DNA of 64,000 nt from Casuarius casuarius (lineage: Eukaryota; Chordata; Aves; Casuariiformes; Casuariidae). This document shows positions 1-12,841 of this stretch, piece by piece. How positions within the stretch are numbered: the first letter of the stretch is position 1; every line of letters starts with the position of its first letter. The stretch covers positions 5,845,644-5,909,643 of the forward strand of contig PTFA01000020.1 in assembly GCA_003342895.1 (NCBI GenBank), read 5' to 3'. Both the position numbers and the translations under genes were made by a program. A model generated the notes under the pieces. That model was not told where the DNA came from, did no database searches, and saw nothing but the letters and a program-made list of their open reading frames with translations.

Positions 1-3000
1 AGGAAGCTCCAGCAGCGTATCTTAGGACGTATATTATATTACATTAAGGTAGCAACGTACTTGCTCAACTGCTGCAGAGATGATGGCTTACTAGACTTAA
101 TTAAAAAAAAAAATCCTTTAAGGATTAAAGTGATGCATTTGTCCCTAGTCTTTGAAATTATTCTTTGTGCACCTTGCATAGTGGATGCATGTAGAAAAAT
201 GAGTAATATAAAAGTACAAGTTATTAATCTTCTGTACAGTTGTATATTTTTATGGCAGCCACCATTTTCTGTAAATTTTTGTTCAAGGCTATTATTCTAA
301 TACTTTGTTGGCCATTGATTTCTTTTTAATTAGAACATCTGCATCACAGTAAATAGATTGAATGAGTCATCTCAGAGAGGAATAGTAGACTCATGCAATT
401 ATATATCTGTTGCTGATTCATTGTTACAATGGGAAAATCCCATTTCTATTTTAGTCTTCCACATGTTCTGTAAAGAATGCTGTTTCTTACTTTGCATCAA
501 TGCAATTTGACATTTAATGAAATGGTGCTTTTTGTAACAAGGCTCTCATTTTTTTGCATTTTGTTCACTTTATGAGAAAACTTCGTACAAGTATTTCCAT
601 AATTAGAATATTGAATAGAGACTGTATTCCATGATGTAGAAAACAATTTCATTTCTACCTTCATAGAAAAGGGGGAAAGAAAAAACAACCCCTCAATGCA
701 GACTTCCACACTTGGATTGTTCATAAAGTGCAGGTACTGGAACCTGAGGAATAAGGAAGATGTACGTGATTCAGAAGGAGAGGGGAGCCTTTTATTATAC
801 TTGTAGGAAAAAGTGTTCTTTTTACCTCTCATTAATTTGCTTAATTGTTTTCTTGGTGGGGCAAATGCAAAGAAGCTTATGAGAAAAAACTATGAACAAA
901 TTCTAGAAGAAATGGTGCCACTAACTGCTCTTAACAAACGAATTAAGAAAAAATAAAACTTCTCCTGTTCTAAGAAAGTTTCCTGTTCTAGCTGTACTGA
1001 ATGCAGGGATTATAAAAACAAAATAGGATTCTTGTTATACTTATTTGCATGTTAAATATTCTGGATGCTTTTCCAGCTCCCGGTTATTTCAAAGCAGTCC
1101 TAGTGTCTGAGCTCTGGGAACAAACCAAATGACTTAGAACGCTCTTTGGTGTGCAGATGACCCCTTCCCTAAAAATCTGCTGATTCAAAATGGAGCAAGT
1201 TGATTATTGTGCTCTTCAAAATCATAATAGGCCACTGGAATAACCGAGTAAGTGGCGAAAGAGAATATTTGAGAGTGTCCAAATAGGCAAACAGCATTCA
1301 TTTTATTTTATCAGTAATGAAAGTTGTTATTAACATTACTGTTTTCTTGATAGTCTAATTTTAAATAACTTGAATAGGTAAAACAAGTAATAAGTAGCCC
1401 TGCAGTAAAGTGTTTGAAACTGAGTTCAGTTGCTCTTTAAAGCAGGCATTAGCTTACACTATTTAACATGTGCAAAATGCATTTATGAGGATGAATTTCG
1501 GATCAGAAAGTTGATACTTTAATAGTTTAGTGCTCTGTCCACCCCCAAAAGGTAGTTCTGTAGGAGGGCTCAGGGCGTTTGTCAAATGGTGTCTATGGCA
1601 AAATAAATGAGGCAGTTTATCACAAGGAAAACCTTCCTAACTATCCATTAACGTTAATGGGCTCCAAATGAGCTATCCTTTCTCAGGAGAGAGATCATGA
1701 CAACCTTCTGGGTAGTTTGACAGTGTCACCTTTAATGCTCAGTAACAATTAAAAGGCAAATGGAAGGTTAGGATAGGAATAGCATGAAATATGTCTTTGT
1801 AAATCAATAAGAGTGCCCCAGATTTTGTGCGTTTTGTGCAATAATCATTTTCCTTTCTCAGGAAGGAGTTAGTAGAGCAAGGAAAGGTGAGAGTGAAGGG
1901 AACAAGATCTGAAATGGCTTCTGCACCAGGGAAAAATAAGCAGCAGCAACTCAGTGAAGCTGTGGCAGTCTGTAAAATTCAGAATGGAGATTATAAATAG
2001 GAGACAATTGTTGCTGTTTCTCTGAAGACAAGAGCTGAAGGATATCAAGTGAAATTATCAGGCAGCAGTTTTAAAATAAAAGGAAGTACTTTTTCACGCC
2101 ATGCATGATACATGGTGGAACGCATTGCCACAGGATGTTGTGGAGGTCAAAAATATCAATGTGCTCAAGAGGAGTGAGACAAGTTCAAAGATAAAAAGTC
2201 CATCAGAGGCTGGTAAGCACAGAGTGTGGATGCAGCCTCTACCCTGGGATGTTGCTAAGATTTCGACTGCCCGAAGCTGGGTGAAGTATGCCAGGCTTGC
2301 CTTGCTGCTTGTGCTCGGTTTAAATACCTGCAAAGTAGCCACTGTCAGAGATGCATAGTGGGCTTCAGAGACTTCACATCTGAGCTAGTATATTTAGTCT
2401 AATACTCTTCATGAGCTTGCTTTCTTTCATGACTTGTCTTTATTTATTTTTTTTTTGAGAATGTCACCCACCCCCCTTGCCCCTCACCTCTGCTGACATG
2501 GTGGATATATTGCCTCTTTCAGGCTTCTTGATCTTGTTTTTCTGCCTAGGAGGCTGTTACTCTTGAGTCTGTTACCCTTCCTGGGAATGCCAGTGCATGA
2601 TTTGTCTGAATGCATCAGCCTCACACAGATGTGCATGTTGTTATATACCTCTTGAGCTCTCCTGACTACCTGTGGTCGAATCGACACACCCATCTTCCCC
2701 GTAAGCTTCAGGGACATCCTGTTTGATTTCTTTCTTTCCCCTTGCATGACTTCAACACCAACCAGACCTAATGAGCACCACCTTCAGATTTGTGAAGGTT
2801 GTGTGTCGTCAGGGTCAAGGAACAGGGGCAGGGGTTATGGTATGCCGTAGCGCTTTGAGGTGTTGCTTCTCCATAAACATGGCGAAAGAATGAGAGTGCG
2901 TGTGGGAGGAAACCGATCTCCTGCCTTTTTTCTCTCTACCCCTTTGTTTTTTGGTATCTTGCCTCTTTATGTAGGTTATCTGAGTTGAGGAATTTTCATA

Positions 3001-4256
3001 CATCTCCTAGACTTCCTCACCCCATATGGGTGTGGTGGGATTTAATTTCTGAGCCTGTGTAAGTGCTGCAGGAGTTTAAGGCCAGTACAGATATTCCTAC
3101 TTCTACCTCTAAATCACTTGTACCTTGTGTACACAAAGCTGGAAGCAGGGGGACTATCTTCTGGTCTTTTCATCAAGTCCTTCTCAGGATTGTGCTAGGA
3201 AACAGAAGCTGGATGAAGTCATTTTGCAGGCTATAGCTGGCCTGTAGGCCTACAAGGAGCAGTCTGCTGTATGATGATAGTATGATAGTACTTTCATTAA
3301 AACAATGCTAATAATTGGTTTCCATTTTTGGGATGTGCAAATTGGAATGTACAATGAGTTGCAAGTACAAGGAAGTCTTGATAATTACGGAATCATTTGC
3401 TTAATTATGTCATTCTTATTTCATGCATTATTGAAACAATGAAAAAGAGTGAAATGGTTGTTTAATGCTTGATAGTGTCAATATTTTCCAGTCTCCCAGA
3501 TAATATAACAGTCAGGATACGTGTATCTGGTGAAAGAAAGAAGTTAGTCAGGAGCATATATGAATAGGAAGTAGAGAATTATAGGGAGAAGATTAGAGGG
3601 GGAAAAAAAAAGCCCCATAACTACTTGGTTTACATGACTAAAATAAAAAGCTGGGTTATGTAACAAAAGAGCCTACTGGAACATGGTACCTGTTGTACCT
3701 CCATATTGATTTTATAGTCATGAGGGATCTTCATTGCGAAAGCCAAGTCTTTCCTGTTGCTTTCCAGATATGGAGAGAGGCCATTTCTTGACTGGTAACT
3801 AATCTTGAATACTGAAGTGACCTTGGTCAAAAGGGGGCGAATATGTGTAAGTGCTGACTCAGGTTGCCAAATTCAAGTAGTAACCTCATGGACCTGTGTC
3901 TGTTCTTGATGAAGACAACAGATTTGTATTCTTAGCTGTTGTACTACAGCAGTCAGCATCTTTGTTCTTTTTGTAACCAGAAAACAGGTTAAATAAGTTA
4001 TACAATCAAGGCATAACCTCTAGTTCCAAGGTGTGCTTAACAAATTGATTACTGTTGAAAGAATCTGAGGAGAATCATGAAGATTCAGAAATAAACATTA
4101 ATGTCCAGGACTGAGATTTTCTTATACCCATGTAGTTTGCAGTTTTAAATTGAAAAAACGGACTTCCTTTATGTGTATTTTGTTAAGAAATGCTTTTGTA
4201 GTATTGTAAGACTATTTGATGATTGTAAAAAGAGCACTGTGCTTCTGTGCTTGCAG
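1..4256 (+). other. GAB1: GAB1 intron (3' part), upstream of the first visible exon
   Basis: AT-rich intron sequence with no exon I can support. The preceding GAB1 exons, which encode the PH domain, are not in the window: no PH-like translation is visible on the + strand here. The one recognisable element is an old CR1 LINE at about 1715-2330. The intron ends with a normal acceptor (AG at 4255-4256) preceded by a modest pyrimidine tract. It is phase 1, because the next exon supplies the last two bases of an Asp codon. Confidence 0.85.
1715..2330 (+). mobile_element. Ancient CR1/L3-like LINE fragment, 3' end
   Basis: The segment follows the layout of an old reptile-type CR1 3' end. There is a degenerate stretch resembling the end of the reverse-transcriptase ORF (about 1720-1900). 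A region reading roughly tcaagtgaaattatcaggc follows at about 2045. Then come the typical aaaaggaagtacttttt and attgccacaggatgttgtgg blocks (about 2077-2145), and finally a block ending in a tctgactgccagaagctgg-like string near 2265. It is much diverged and full of stops, so it is an immobile fossil. The family was recognised from recalled consensus only; the exact subfamily and ends are uncertain. Short open frames on both strands at 2094-2358 are by-products of it. Confidence 0.75.
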
Positions 4257-4470
4257 ATGCTGTGAAGCCACCTGTCAGTTCTTTACAAGCATCTGCTGAG
4301 TTACCCTTGCCCATCAACACTTCACCGCCTTCTGCACAAGCAGAATCTTCCCTACCTCCTCCTTATCAGCTTATTAACATCCCCCCACTGGAGTCTTCCT
4401 CTGGTCAAGAAGATCCTCAAGACTACCTACTGCTAATAAACTGTCAGAGTAAAAAACCTGAACCTATGAA
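4257..4470 (+). CDS. GAB1: GAB1 coding exon (exon 3 by human order): linker after the PH domain
   Basis: GRB2-associated binding protein 1 is a cytoplasmic docking protein of receptor tyrosine kinase signalling. This exon encodes the segment just after the N-terminal PH domain, starting D-A-V-K-P-P and containing [15 protein letters not shown] and then [20 protein letters not shown], which closely matches human GAB1 from about residue 122. The acceptor AG is at 4255-4256 and the donor gtaagt at 4471. The first two bases complete an Asp codon begun in the upstream exon. The last two bases (AA) are completed by the next exon to give Lys. The exon is 214 nt long. Identity is secure because the frame continues through all later exons. 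The PH domain itself is missing from the window. Confidence 0.95.
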
Positions 4471-5439
4471 GTAAGTGACGTTTTTCTTAATAGCATTTAT
4501 TTGCATAGGCCAAGGATGTTTGTGCTGAAAACTTTTTTTTCTTTTTTTTTTCTTAATTGACAAGTCATTGAAAATTTGGATGCATGTAATCTAGGGGGGA
4601 GTTGTCTGTAACTGTTACTTCTTTTTTCTGTGCTTGAACTTCTTGTAGTAAGTAGTAAGTTGTTTGATCAGTGCTAGACCTGTATTACATTCTCCAAACG
4701 TGTGCAGTAATTGCCAATATGAATTGAATATGAATTGCCAATATGAAGTGTCAGATTAATGCAGTGATTCCAGGGATGACTTTATAGCCTGGAGTGATGT
4801 ACAGCGCACAGAGCAAAGTACCACCCTTTCTTTAGCCACACCCTGCTGTGTTTCAGTGCAGTCTAGAACTAGAAGAAGCTGGAGGAATTTAGCGTTCCTG
4901 CCTTTCTGGTACTTGGCACTCCAGTTTTGCCAGTTGAACCTTTCACAGAAAGGATTCAGTAATGTAGGCTGAAATTTGTTACCACCTGCCAGGTTACCAC
5001 ATCACTGAATATAGCAATCCTCAAATGGCATTTGTAGCTGTATTGCTGACATGGTTTAGACTCAATCAAGAATCCTTATGAGTGAAAGATGATTATTTTA
5101 TGATGACTTGGAGTACAGGAGACTCAAACCACTCAATTTCTGTATCTTGAATTTTATGGGGTCTTAACATTTTTCTGAAGAGTACATATTAAAAAACTAT
5201 AGCTGAAACAAGTTCTATGAGTTACTGAATAAAGAGTACCTGCCCAGTTAATTCTCCAGAGGAGTATGCAATGTTAAATTTTAAGGAAACAGTTGAGAAC
5301 TTTCGCTCAATGAAATGTATACGTATTCCAGAACTGCTACTTCTGACTGAAACAGATGTACAGCACCTCCTGCATAGCAAGATACGATATCTGATGGTAG
5401 CTGTCTGGGAGACATCACTTTTTTTTTTCAGAATGGATC

Positions 5440-5637
5440 ATGGTGGGCAAACTTGGAACAGGCTGCCCAGGGACTTGAAAGATGGAGATTCCACAAAGAT
5501 TTTAAAAAGTGGACTGGACGAGGCCCTGAGCAACCTCATTTGACTTTGAAGTTGCCTCTGCTTAGAGGAATTGGAGTGGGGAGGAGAGTTAGACTAGATG
5601 ACCTCCAGAAGCCCCTTCCAGCCTTGATTATTCTGTG
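5440..5637 (+). mobile_element. CR1 LINE, avian-type 3' end
   Basis: Contains the highly characteristic CR1 3' strings: ttggaacaggctgcccaggg (about 5454), gaggccctgagcaacct (about 5520) and agactagatgacctccagaa (about 5591), with ccccttccagcc shortly after. It ends in the CR1 terminal octamer ATTCTGTG (5630-5637). Only the 3' about 200 bp is present, the usual 5'-truncated form of a CR1 insertion, here in sense orientation within GAB1. It is the best single clue that the genome is avian. The small open frames at 5271-5899 are not genes. Confidence 0.92.
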
Positions 5638-8501
5638 GGAGAAGGTTATAAATCTCTCTGGCAGGCTTCTTTTTTGTAATAATACGAAATAATGTCTGCT
5701 GAGCTATTTCCAGAAAAACGAAACTAAACAAAACTGCATATTGTTTTTGTGATTGCAGAAATGTGCATTGAAGGCTGAGTAAAGTTTCCTTTGAAAGTGT
5801 TTTCATGAGTATTTCACATACTCCCTTAGGGCCATACCTTTTAGTGGCAGTGCCGTCTTCATCAACACCTTGATGCTCTGCCAGTTTTACCTGTGCCATG
5901 TGCTCTCTGTTCCCTCGGCGTTTTTATCTTGCTCTGTTGTGCCTGAGGACTTTCCTGCTCCATTTACTAATGTTTACATGGTAGGAGAGCATCCACCCTT
6001 CACAGTCTTTCTTGTAAAACAGAATGCAGAATGAGCCTGCCGGTGCCCCAGCGCATGGAGTGTGCCGGTTACAGGCAGCACAGAGTGCCCCAAAACGTCC
6101 TGCGAGAGAAGGGGATACCCAGTGTTTAGTTTCTTAAAGTGTGAAAGGTTTGAATGCTCACTGATGTTTAGAAGCTGGTGATAGGGGTGGCTGCGAGGAA
6201 TGTTAAATGTTAGGCCAGTTCTTTGGTTCGTTTTCATTTCTAGAATGGCTTGGCAGAGAAATCATGGGTTCTCGTTTTAGGGCCCTGGCTTATCAGAAGT
6301 ATGTCAGGGTGCCGGTTTGGTTCTGCAAGGGATGGGCACAGAAGGGGTTTCCACAACCACGTGAAGAGTGTTTTTTAGAATTGTCAAGGTTAAGATGTGC
6401 AATTGACTTTCTGGTGACTTCTGCAGTTGTGTGGTTTGTGGGTTAAGCAGAAGGAGTGAAGTCTGAGGGGACCATGAAAAAGGGCACAAAATGGAGCAAG
6501 GTATAGAGTCCTGTCGTGGGTAGCCTGCAGATTTTGTTGGGGAACACACAGATGCCGCAGGAGAGTAAATGTTTTGGGATTAGGGAAGGCAGAATATCCT
6601 ATGGAGATAAAACAGACAAAGGAACTGAAAAAGGAATGGATAAAGTATTTGGGATTGTGGAGATTGTTTAAATAAATGATGTTTTCATAGAAGTATTTGA
6701 AGGCAGTGAACAAAACCATTGTGGTTAGTTGGGAATGATTGGCTTACTGTATTATACTTAAGTTTGGTGGCCTTATATAAGTTATGTAAGTAACTTTTAT
6801 ATGGTAAACTTTTATAAAAGTTTGGTAATTAGGTATGTCCTTTTATTAAGAAGGCTGTAATAAGGAAAATTCATAATAATAATTATGCTGGAGTTTCAGT
6901 TCCACTTGAAGTTGTTTATGTTTCATCTTTGATATAGCAGGTATCCTGCTAAGTTTTGCTAAATTTGGGTGAGAGTATGGTTGATACAGACCCTTTCCTA
7001 TGGATTTAGAACTTTGTTTATCTGTGTAGCCTATTATTAAGATGATCAGTTAGAGAACATAGGGGGTGGACTGGAGTAACGCACACAAACAAGTGAAAAA
7101 GAAATAAATGGCTCTGTCATTTTCCCATTAACTCCTAGATTCGGAATAATTAGTCTGTGAATTTGATGATACAGCTTTTATTATTTCTTTGTGGGAAAAA
7201 TATTTTGTGTGCCAGTATTCATTAGAAGTAAGGCATAGTAGTTATAATTCAATAGGCAGATATTATTGCTTGAGTAGTTTATTTTTATAATTTTTTCTCT
7301 TTAGACCTTGAAGCTTCCAATATGCAGAAGGCACACTTTGTATTCTAGTTTTACATGTTACTGTATAGATAATCTGGGAGTCAATGAATTTTATTTCAGG
7401 GCTTTGGGGTTCTTTTACAGGTAAGGTGGGTAACTGTGAAAAATAAAAGTAGTAGTAGCTAAGCTGTTTGTTTGGAATTTTTAAGAATTCTTGTGTCTTG
7501 AAACTAATCAAATAAGTAATTTCCGAGTGCTTCACTGCTGTGTCCTACAATGTACCACACACTGTTGTGAGGATATCCCATATGATTGGACACAGTACTT
7601 GCAGTTGTACTAATCATGCTGTATTTTGTCTAAAATAATGCAGTTTTATGCCCTGATCTCTATTGACTTGAAAAAGGGTATTGTTTGACTGGAGCATTTA
7701 GTGAGATTCAAAGGTTCGTGTTTGGATAATACATAAGAAAATGCAATGAAAGACTCTTTCCAAAACTTTATTGTTCTAGCTCATTCGAGAGGTATATTCA
7801 GGTATTAAATGCTGTCTTCCTCATCTTTCCTGTGTTTATGAACCAGCCAAGGGTCATCCTTTATCTCTGAAGAAGGGCAGGAATACCTTTTATTAGAAGA
7901 TTTTGAAAGTAAAAAGATTCCATTGCAGTGAGTGAACAATAGCTGTTTTTGGAATGTGTGTGAGAAATTAATCATTGAGCCATTAACTTGCCTGAAAATA
8001 TTCTTTGTTTGAGATGTCCTGCATGGCGTTCCGTAAGTTTTAACAGAAAAAAAAAAAAAACAAAAAACTAAGTAACCCTGGCTTCCATTTTCTGGAAATA
8101 ACTGTAGTCAAGATAGAGCTGTTTGTTTGTTTTATTTATTTATTACTTTTCATTTTTTATTATGATTGCTTTTTTTTTTGCCCCAGATTACTGGCACACA
8201 AGACCAATTTTGCTGCTGCTTTCTGTTTATAGTATTCTGTTTGATCTGTTGTATTGATTGCTGCAGCTGGGAAAAGAATCAGCTTGAAAATATGGGTGGT
8301 CAAGCCAGACCATATACAGTATATTGAAATTATGATGGTTATTCCTCTGACTAAAACACTTTGAAAACTCTGTCCTAGTTCTCTGTCAACAATTAGTTTT
8401 TAGTGCATAGGGGCAGGCTTACTTACTTGACATTATATGATCATTCCATTCAGAAACTTTCCTGTAATGTGTACACCTCCCCACTTCCAAATGCACAGAT
8501 T

Positions 8502-8526
8502 TTATATATATATATTTATATATAAA
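8502..8526. repeat. TA microsatellite
   Basis: An alternating T/A stretch with one interruption, inside GAB1 intron 3. Confidence 0.8.
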
Positions 8527-9611
8527 AATTTGAGTGTGACACTGTGCCCCAACACCATGTCCCATGTCTGCTCTGTGCATCTTAAAGTATGGTGCATGTA
8601 GCTCATCAGGCTATATAGTTATTTCTTGATGCATGGGAAGAGGTGTCCAACCTTAGCACTGAGTACAGAATAGTTTTGCCACTGTTAGCATAATTTGCAG
8701 ATGTGTGTTGCACGTGTGATAGCACCATGAGTACATGTCGTAGTCCATCTTCTATTTATAAATAGGCTTAATAATTTTCCTTGTGTTATATCTAACTTGG
8801 CCATTATTTTAAATTGGGGAGAAAAAATATTTTAATACTTATCTTTAATAACCAGTTTTGAGTAGATTCTTTAAGCCAAATTAAATTTTTGTTTTTGTTG
8901 TGCTGTTTTGAAGTGCATGGAAAAATTATGAATTTTGATAAATAAATAAATGCAGAAGTTACTAAGCTGCTTGCATCTGAGATCCTTTAAATAAGCAGGA
9001 CTAAAATCTGTTCCTGAGCTCTGGCCCTAACCTCACTTCCCTTGAGATAAACATATGATTCAAATATACAGTGTAGAGTTTCAAAATTGTACATGTTCTT
9101 CTTATCATGACTAACAGTTAATATTGACTTTTGAAAGCTATTTAAACTTAATAGATTGAATTTCCTGCCTTCACTTCTGTGTGAATTGCTCCTCTCTTGG
9201 CCCTTGTTTCAGGCTGTCTTCAAGCTTGAACTTGCAAAATTGGATTGGCTACAACCCATTCATATTTTGAAAAAGCAAGTGGCTGGCTTGACTGCTTCAT
9301 GTCATGATTTTTGAAAGTCTGCTTTCAAGAGTGCTTGTGGTCAAGAAAGGATAAGAAGCAGTATTCAGTCAGAAATAGAAAAGCTCTTATTTAAACATGA
9401 TAGCATAGTTGTTTACGTATCATGGGTAATCCTGAAGCATTGGCATCATACATGCACTCTATGCATCTTGAGCTTTGGTTATATACACCTGCATGTTACG
9501 CATCTTTTAGAGTCAAATATAACTTGTTATCATGAGAATGTGTTTTAATGTCTGTTTAAAACCACCATCATGCCCAGAATTGGTAAGAATTTTAAGGACA
9601 GTTCCCCTGCT

Positions 9612-9641
9612 TGTGTGTGTGTGCGTGCGTGTGTGTGTATA
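9612..9641. repeat. GT/GC microsatellite
   Basis: A tgtgtg repeat with two gtgc variant units, ending in gtatac. It is alternating purine-pyrimidine and so could in principle form Z-DNA. Intronic. Confidence 0.85.
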
Positions 9642-12236
9642 CAAATACTTTAAATGTCATTTGAGTGCTGGTGCATGGCTAAATGGATTGAAGTGATCCC
9701 AGTATATGTACAAGCTGTGAACTGAAAAATAAAATTGAGTGCACTCTTTTTTGATTATGTGCATTTCTGTACTGTTTTCATAAGATAAATGGTAGTGTTT
9801 ATATTTTATTTCTGTAGTTTTGGAAATACTTCCATTTAAAAGTATATCCTAGTGAACTGAAACTAATAATTTTGGTTCTGTAATTGATTGTCAGTGTCCT
9901 GCTTCTCTAGACTGCCCATTTTATTTTTATAGCATATAAAATACAGACCAAGATTCTTGCCATACTTGCTCATGTGAAACATGCATGACTTTTGCTGGAA
10001 GCTTGGTCTGAATGCATACCACAGAACTGGAGGAATACATCTTGAGCAAGAGGAACTTTTGAATGAATCTTTCAAGTAAATACGAAGGGCTGCCGAAGGG
10101 GCTAAGCTCAATGTCTTAGTAGTCACACAGTATGTTCATGTCTTGTAAAGCGCTCTGTAACCTTACGCTTTTTTTTTTTTCGTCCTGTATGCTGTATTTT
10201 TGCAATTATGTTAAGCTTTTACATTCCCTCAGAAACCAGAGTAAAAAGTAAAATGGAGCAGTGGTTTGTTACTGAACTTCGGAAACTCTGAGGTGAAGCA
10301 TAGTAAAATGTTAGCAAAGAGAGGAGACGTGTCCAGCATGGTCAGCATCATAAGGAATATGGGAAGTTTCACTTGGTTAAGCCAAGCATAAATACTTGAT
10401 AAGGAAGTTACTCATCTTTTTAGAGGTCTATTAAACTAAATGCAATTTATATTTAGAGTCACCTAGAAACCAATTCTGACCAGTGAGAGAGAACTTAAAA
10501 ATCTACATTAATAATTGGAGCAAAATTAATACAGTTTTTCTAATGAGGAAAAAAAAAGAACAAAGTAATAGAGGTGCCATAAAGTGAGAGAAGAACTCTC
10601 ATAAGCCTCTTCAGCTAATGAAAGATGGTGCCTCTACTATTAAACAGAGGAAAAAAACCAATTGGTTAGGTGAATAGCGTCTTGTTTGACTTGAGATGTC
10701 CGGCCTAAACTAATCAGATTTCCTTGGTAGCTGACAGAGAGAGAGAGGCAGGCACTTCGGGAGTGATTCATGCCAGTTTTAGACAGATATCTAAGAAGAA
10801 AGGATTGTGTTTCCCACTGTCTCCATTTCTCCAGTGACAGTAGAGGAAACCTAAATGAATAGCTAAACTGTATTCCTTTCTTCTCAGATTACTAGAACAC
10901 ACGGAGATAAATCCAACCATCCCTTAAGTAAGAAAGTTTTATGTGATAATATCACACGATTGAAATTTGAATAATACATAGTGGCTGTGATCACTTCAGA
11001 AAGAGAGCCTCTTAAAATAATGGGAAAATGCTTCTTATGATACTTACACTGCTGATTTTTTTGTATTTCATTCCTTAGAAAAGTTTCATAAACTGTTTGG
11101 TCCAGTTGCTTAATAGAGCTTAATAAGAGTAGCAGCAGCAGCTATTCATGACATGCACATGCTGAAACATAGACTTTTGTTTTTATTTTTATATATATGT
11201 ATATACATATAAATAAGCACAACGGTGTGGTTCTGTGGTAATGAGAATAGGAAATATCATGGTATGACTGGTAAAACTGTGTGGACTTCATTAATTCCGC
11301 CTGTCTTAATATTTGCTATCATTCTGACTCGCATTTAAACTAGGAGTCAGACTTGTAACAAAATTTCTCTGTCTGGAACGAGATATCTGGGGAGTTCTAC
11401 CCAGGGAGAAAAGAAGTTTGTGGTGGGTTTACTTCCCCTGTTGGTTAGAACCAGTATTAGTGAGTGCTGTTCTCATAAAAGATGGAGTTTTCAAAGAAAT
11501 CAAAGGCAAACCACTGTCTACTTTTATCTAACAATGCTGCCTTGAGTTCAAGACAAAAGCATTCAGTTTTTGCACATATACCCTATGGATTTTTTTTTCC
11601 CTGTAAGAGCAAGCAATCCTTCTCCTATTTCTCACTTTATCTGTTATTTCTCTCTCCTTTATGTATTTTGAATCAGGTTTGTATTGTCAGTAAATAACTT
11701 GAGGCATGCACTATATAGTGTTGCAGGCAATCATATTTTTCCTTTAACATTTTTTCATACTCATTAAGAAAAACTAGCAAGTACTGTAAAACCAGGGAGT
11801 GAGCCCAATGTTTTCACCTTTAGCAGTGCCATTAAAGTGCTAGTAGTTTGCAGCATGGCTTAAGAAGCTTAAAAACAAAAAAGAACAAAAAAAATCCCCC
11901 CAACCCCCAAACAAAGAAGCCCTGCTGCAAATTGGCTTGGTATCTTTCTGGAAATCACTCGCTTTATGAAACAGCAACTTGTTGAGCTGCTGCTAAAGCT
12001 ACACTCTTGTGTTGTTATGTGTTTCACATGCATGGGTTCGTATGTGTATGATTTCTTAGCATTCTTCTTTTTAAGTACTATTGTTTGCTTAATAATTGAC
12101 TTCCTGCGCTTTATTTAAAAAAAATTGGAAGAGACAGACTTTTCAATTGTTTATATTTTAAAAGATGAGTTTGTAATTTGTAATGTTTAGTTTTTATATG
12201 TTCATCAACATTTTAATCTTGTAATCTTCTGTGTAG

Positions 12237-12841
12237 ATCTCACGCTGACTCGGCAAAATCCACCTCCTCTGAAACAGACTGCAATGATAATGTGCCCTCC
12301 CACAAAAACCCTGCTCCATCAGTGAGCAAGCATGCTGTGAATGGCTTTTTTCAGCAGCAAGGAGTCTATGACTCTCCACCTTCTCGTGCTGGACTGGCAT
12401 TGGCAGACTGCAGCCTTTATAACCTGCCTAGGAGTTATTCACAGGATGTTTTACCAAAGGCAGCATCTCCATCAGGGACTGATGCAGAAGGAGAGCAACA
12501 TGTTTTCAGTACCCCATCAGCAACATCTTCATTAGATGCACAGATGAGACATATCTCCATTAGTTATGACATTCCCCCCACGCCTGGAGGTACTTACCAG
12601 ATTCCACGAACTTTTCCAGAAGGAACGTTATCTCAGACTTCAAAACTGGAGGCGATTCCAGATCTTCCTCCACCTCGGCCACCAAAACCTCACCACACTT
12701 CAGATCGATCTCCTGTGGAAACCTGTAGCATTTCTCGCACTGCATCAGACACTGATAATAGTTATTGCATCCCTACAGCAGGAATGCCGCCCTCACGCAG
12801 TAATACCATTTCAACTGTAGATTTGAATATCTTTCGTAAAG
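12237..12841 (+). CDS. GAB1: GAB1 coding exon 4: CRK/NCK docking sites and GRB2-SH3 motif
   Basis: The largest visible GAB1 exon (605 nt), encoding a proline- and tyrosine-rich disordered region. Tyrosine motifs in order are [33 protein letters not shown] and SYCIPTAG. These Y-x-x-P sites bind CRK/CRKL (and NCK) SH2 domains once phosphorylated. [10 protein letters not shown] near codon 145 of the exon is the proline motif bound by a GRB2 SH3 domain, which brings GAB1 to MET and EGFR. The exon ends [10 protein letters not shown] plus one base. The acceptor AG is at 12235-12236 and the donor gtcagt at 12842. It enters needing one base and leaves with one, consistent with the exons on both sides. 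Compared with human, the motifs are intact with scattered linker changes. The frame stays open past the donor to a stop at 13072, which looks like chance read-through. Confidence 0.96.

Larger units (their letters stand above)
4471..12236 (+). other. GAB1: GAB1 intron 3
   Basis: A 7.8-kb AT-rich intron. It holds a CR1 3' end (5440-5637), a poly-A run near 8047, a TA repeat (about 8502-8526), a GT repeat (9612-9641) and an AT-rich tract near 11187-11214. No further exon or RNA gene could be supported on either strand; the open frames in it are short and look like nothing known. Confidence 0.85.

Noticed and set aside
2094..2358. Overlapping plus and minus open frames of about 85 codons
   Set aside because: They lie inside the ancient CR1 remnant and do not match its coding frame.
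5271..5899. Several short open frames
   Set aside because: They overlap the CR1 3' end, which is non-coding in CR1 elements.
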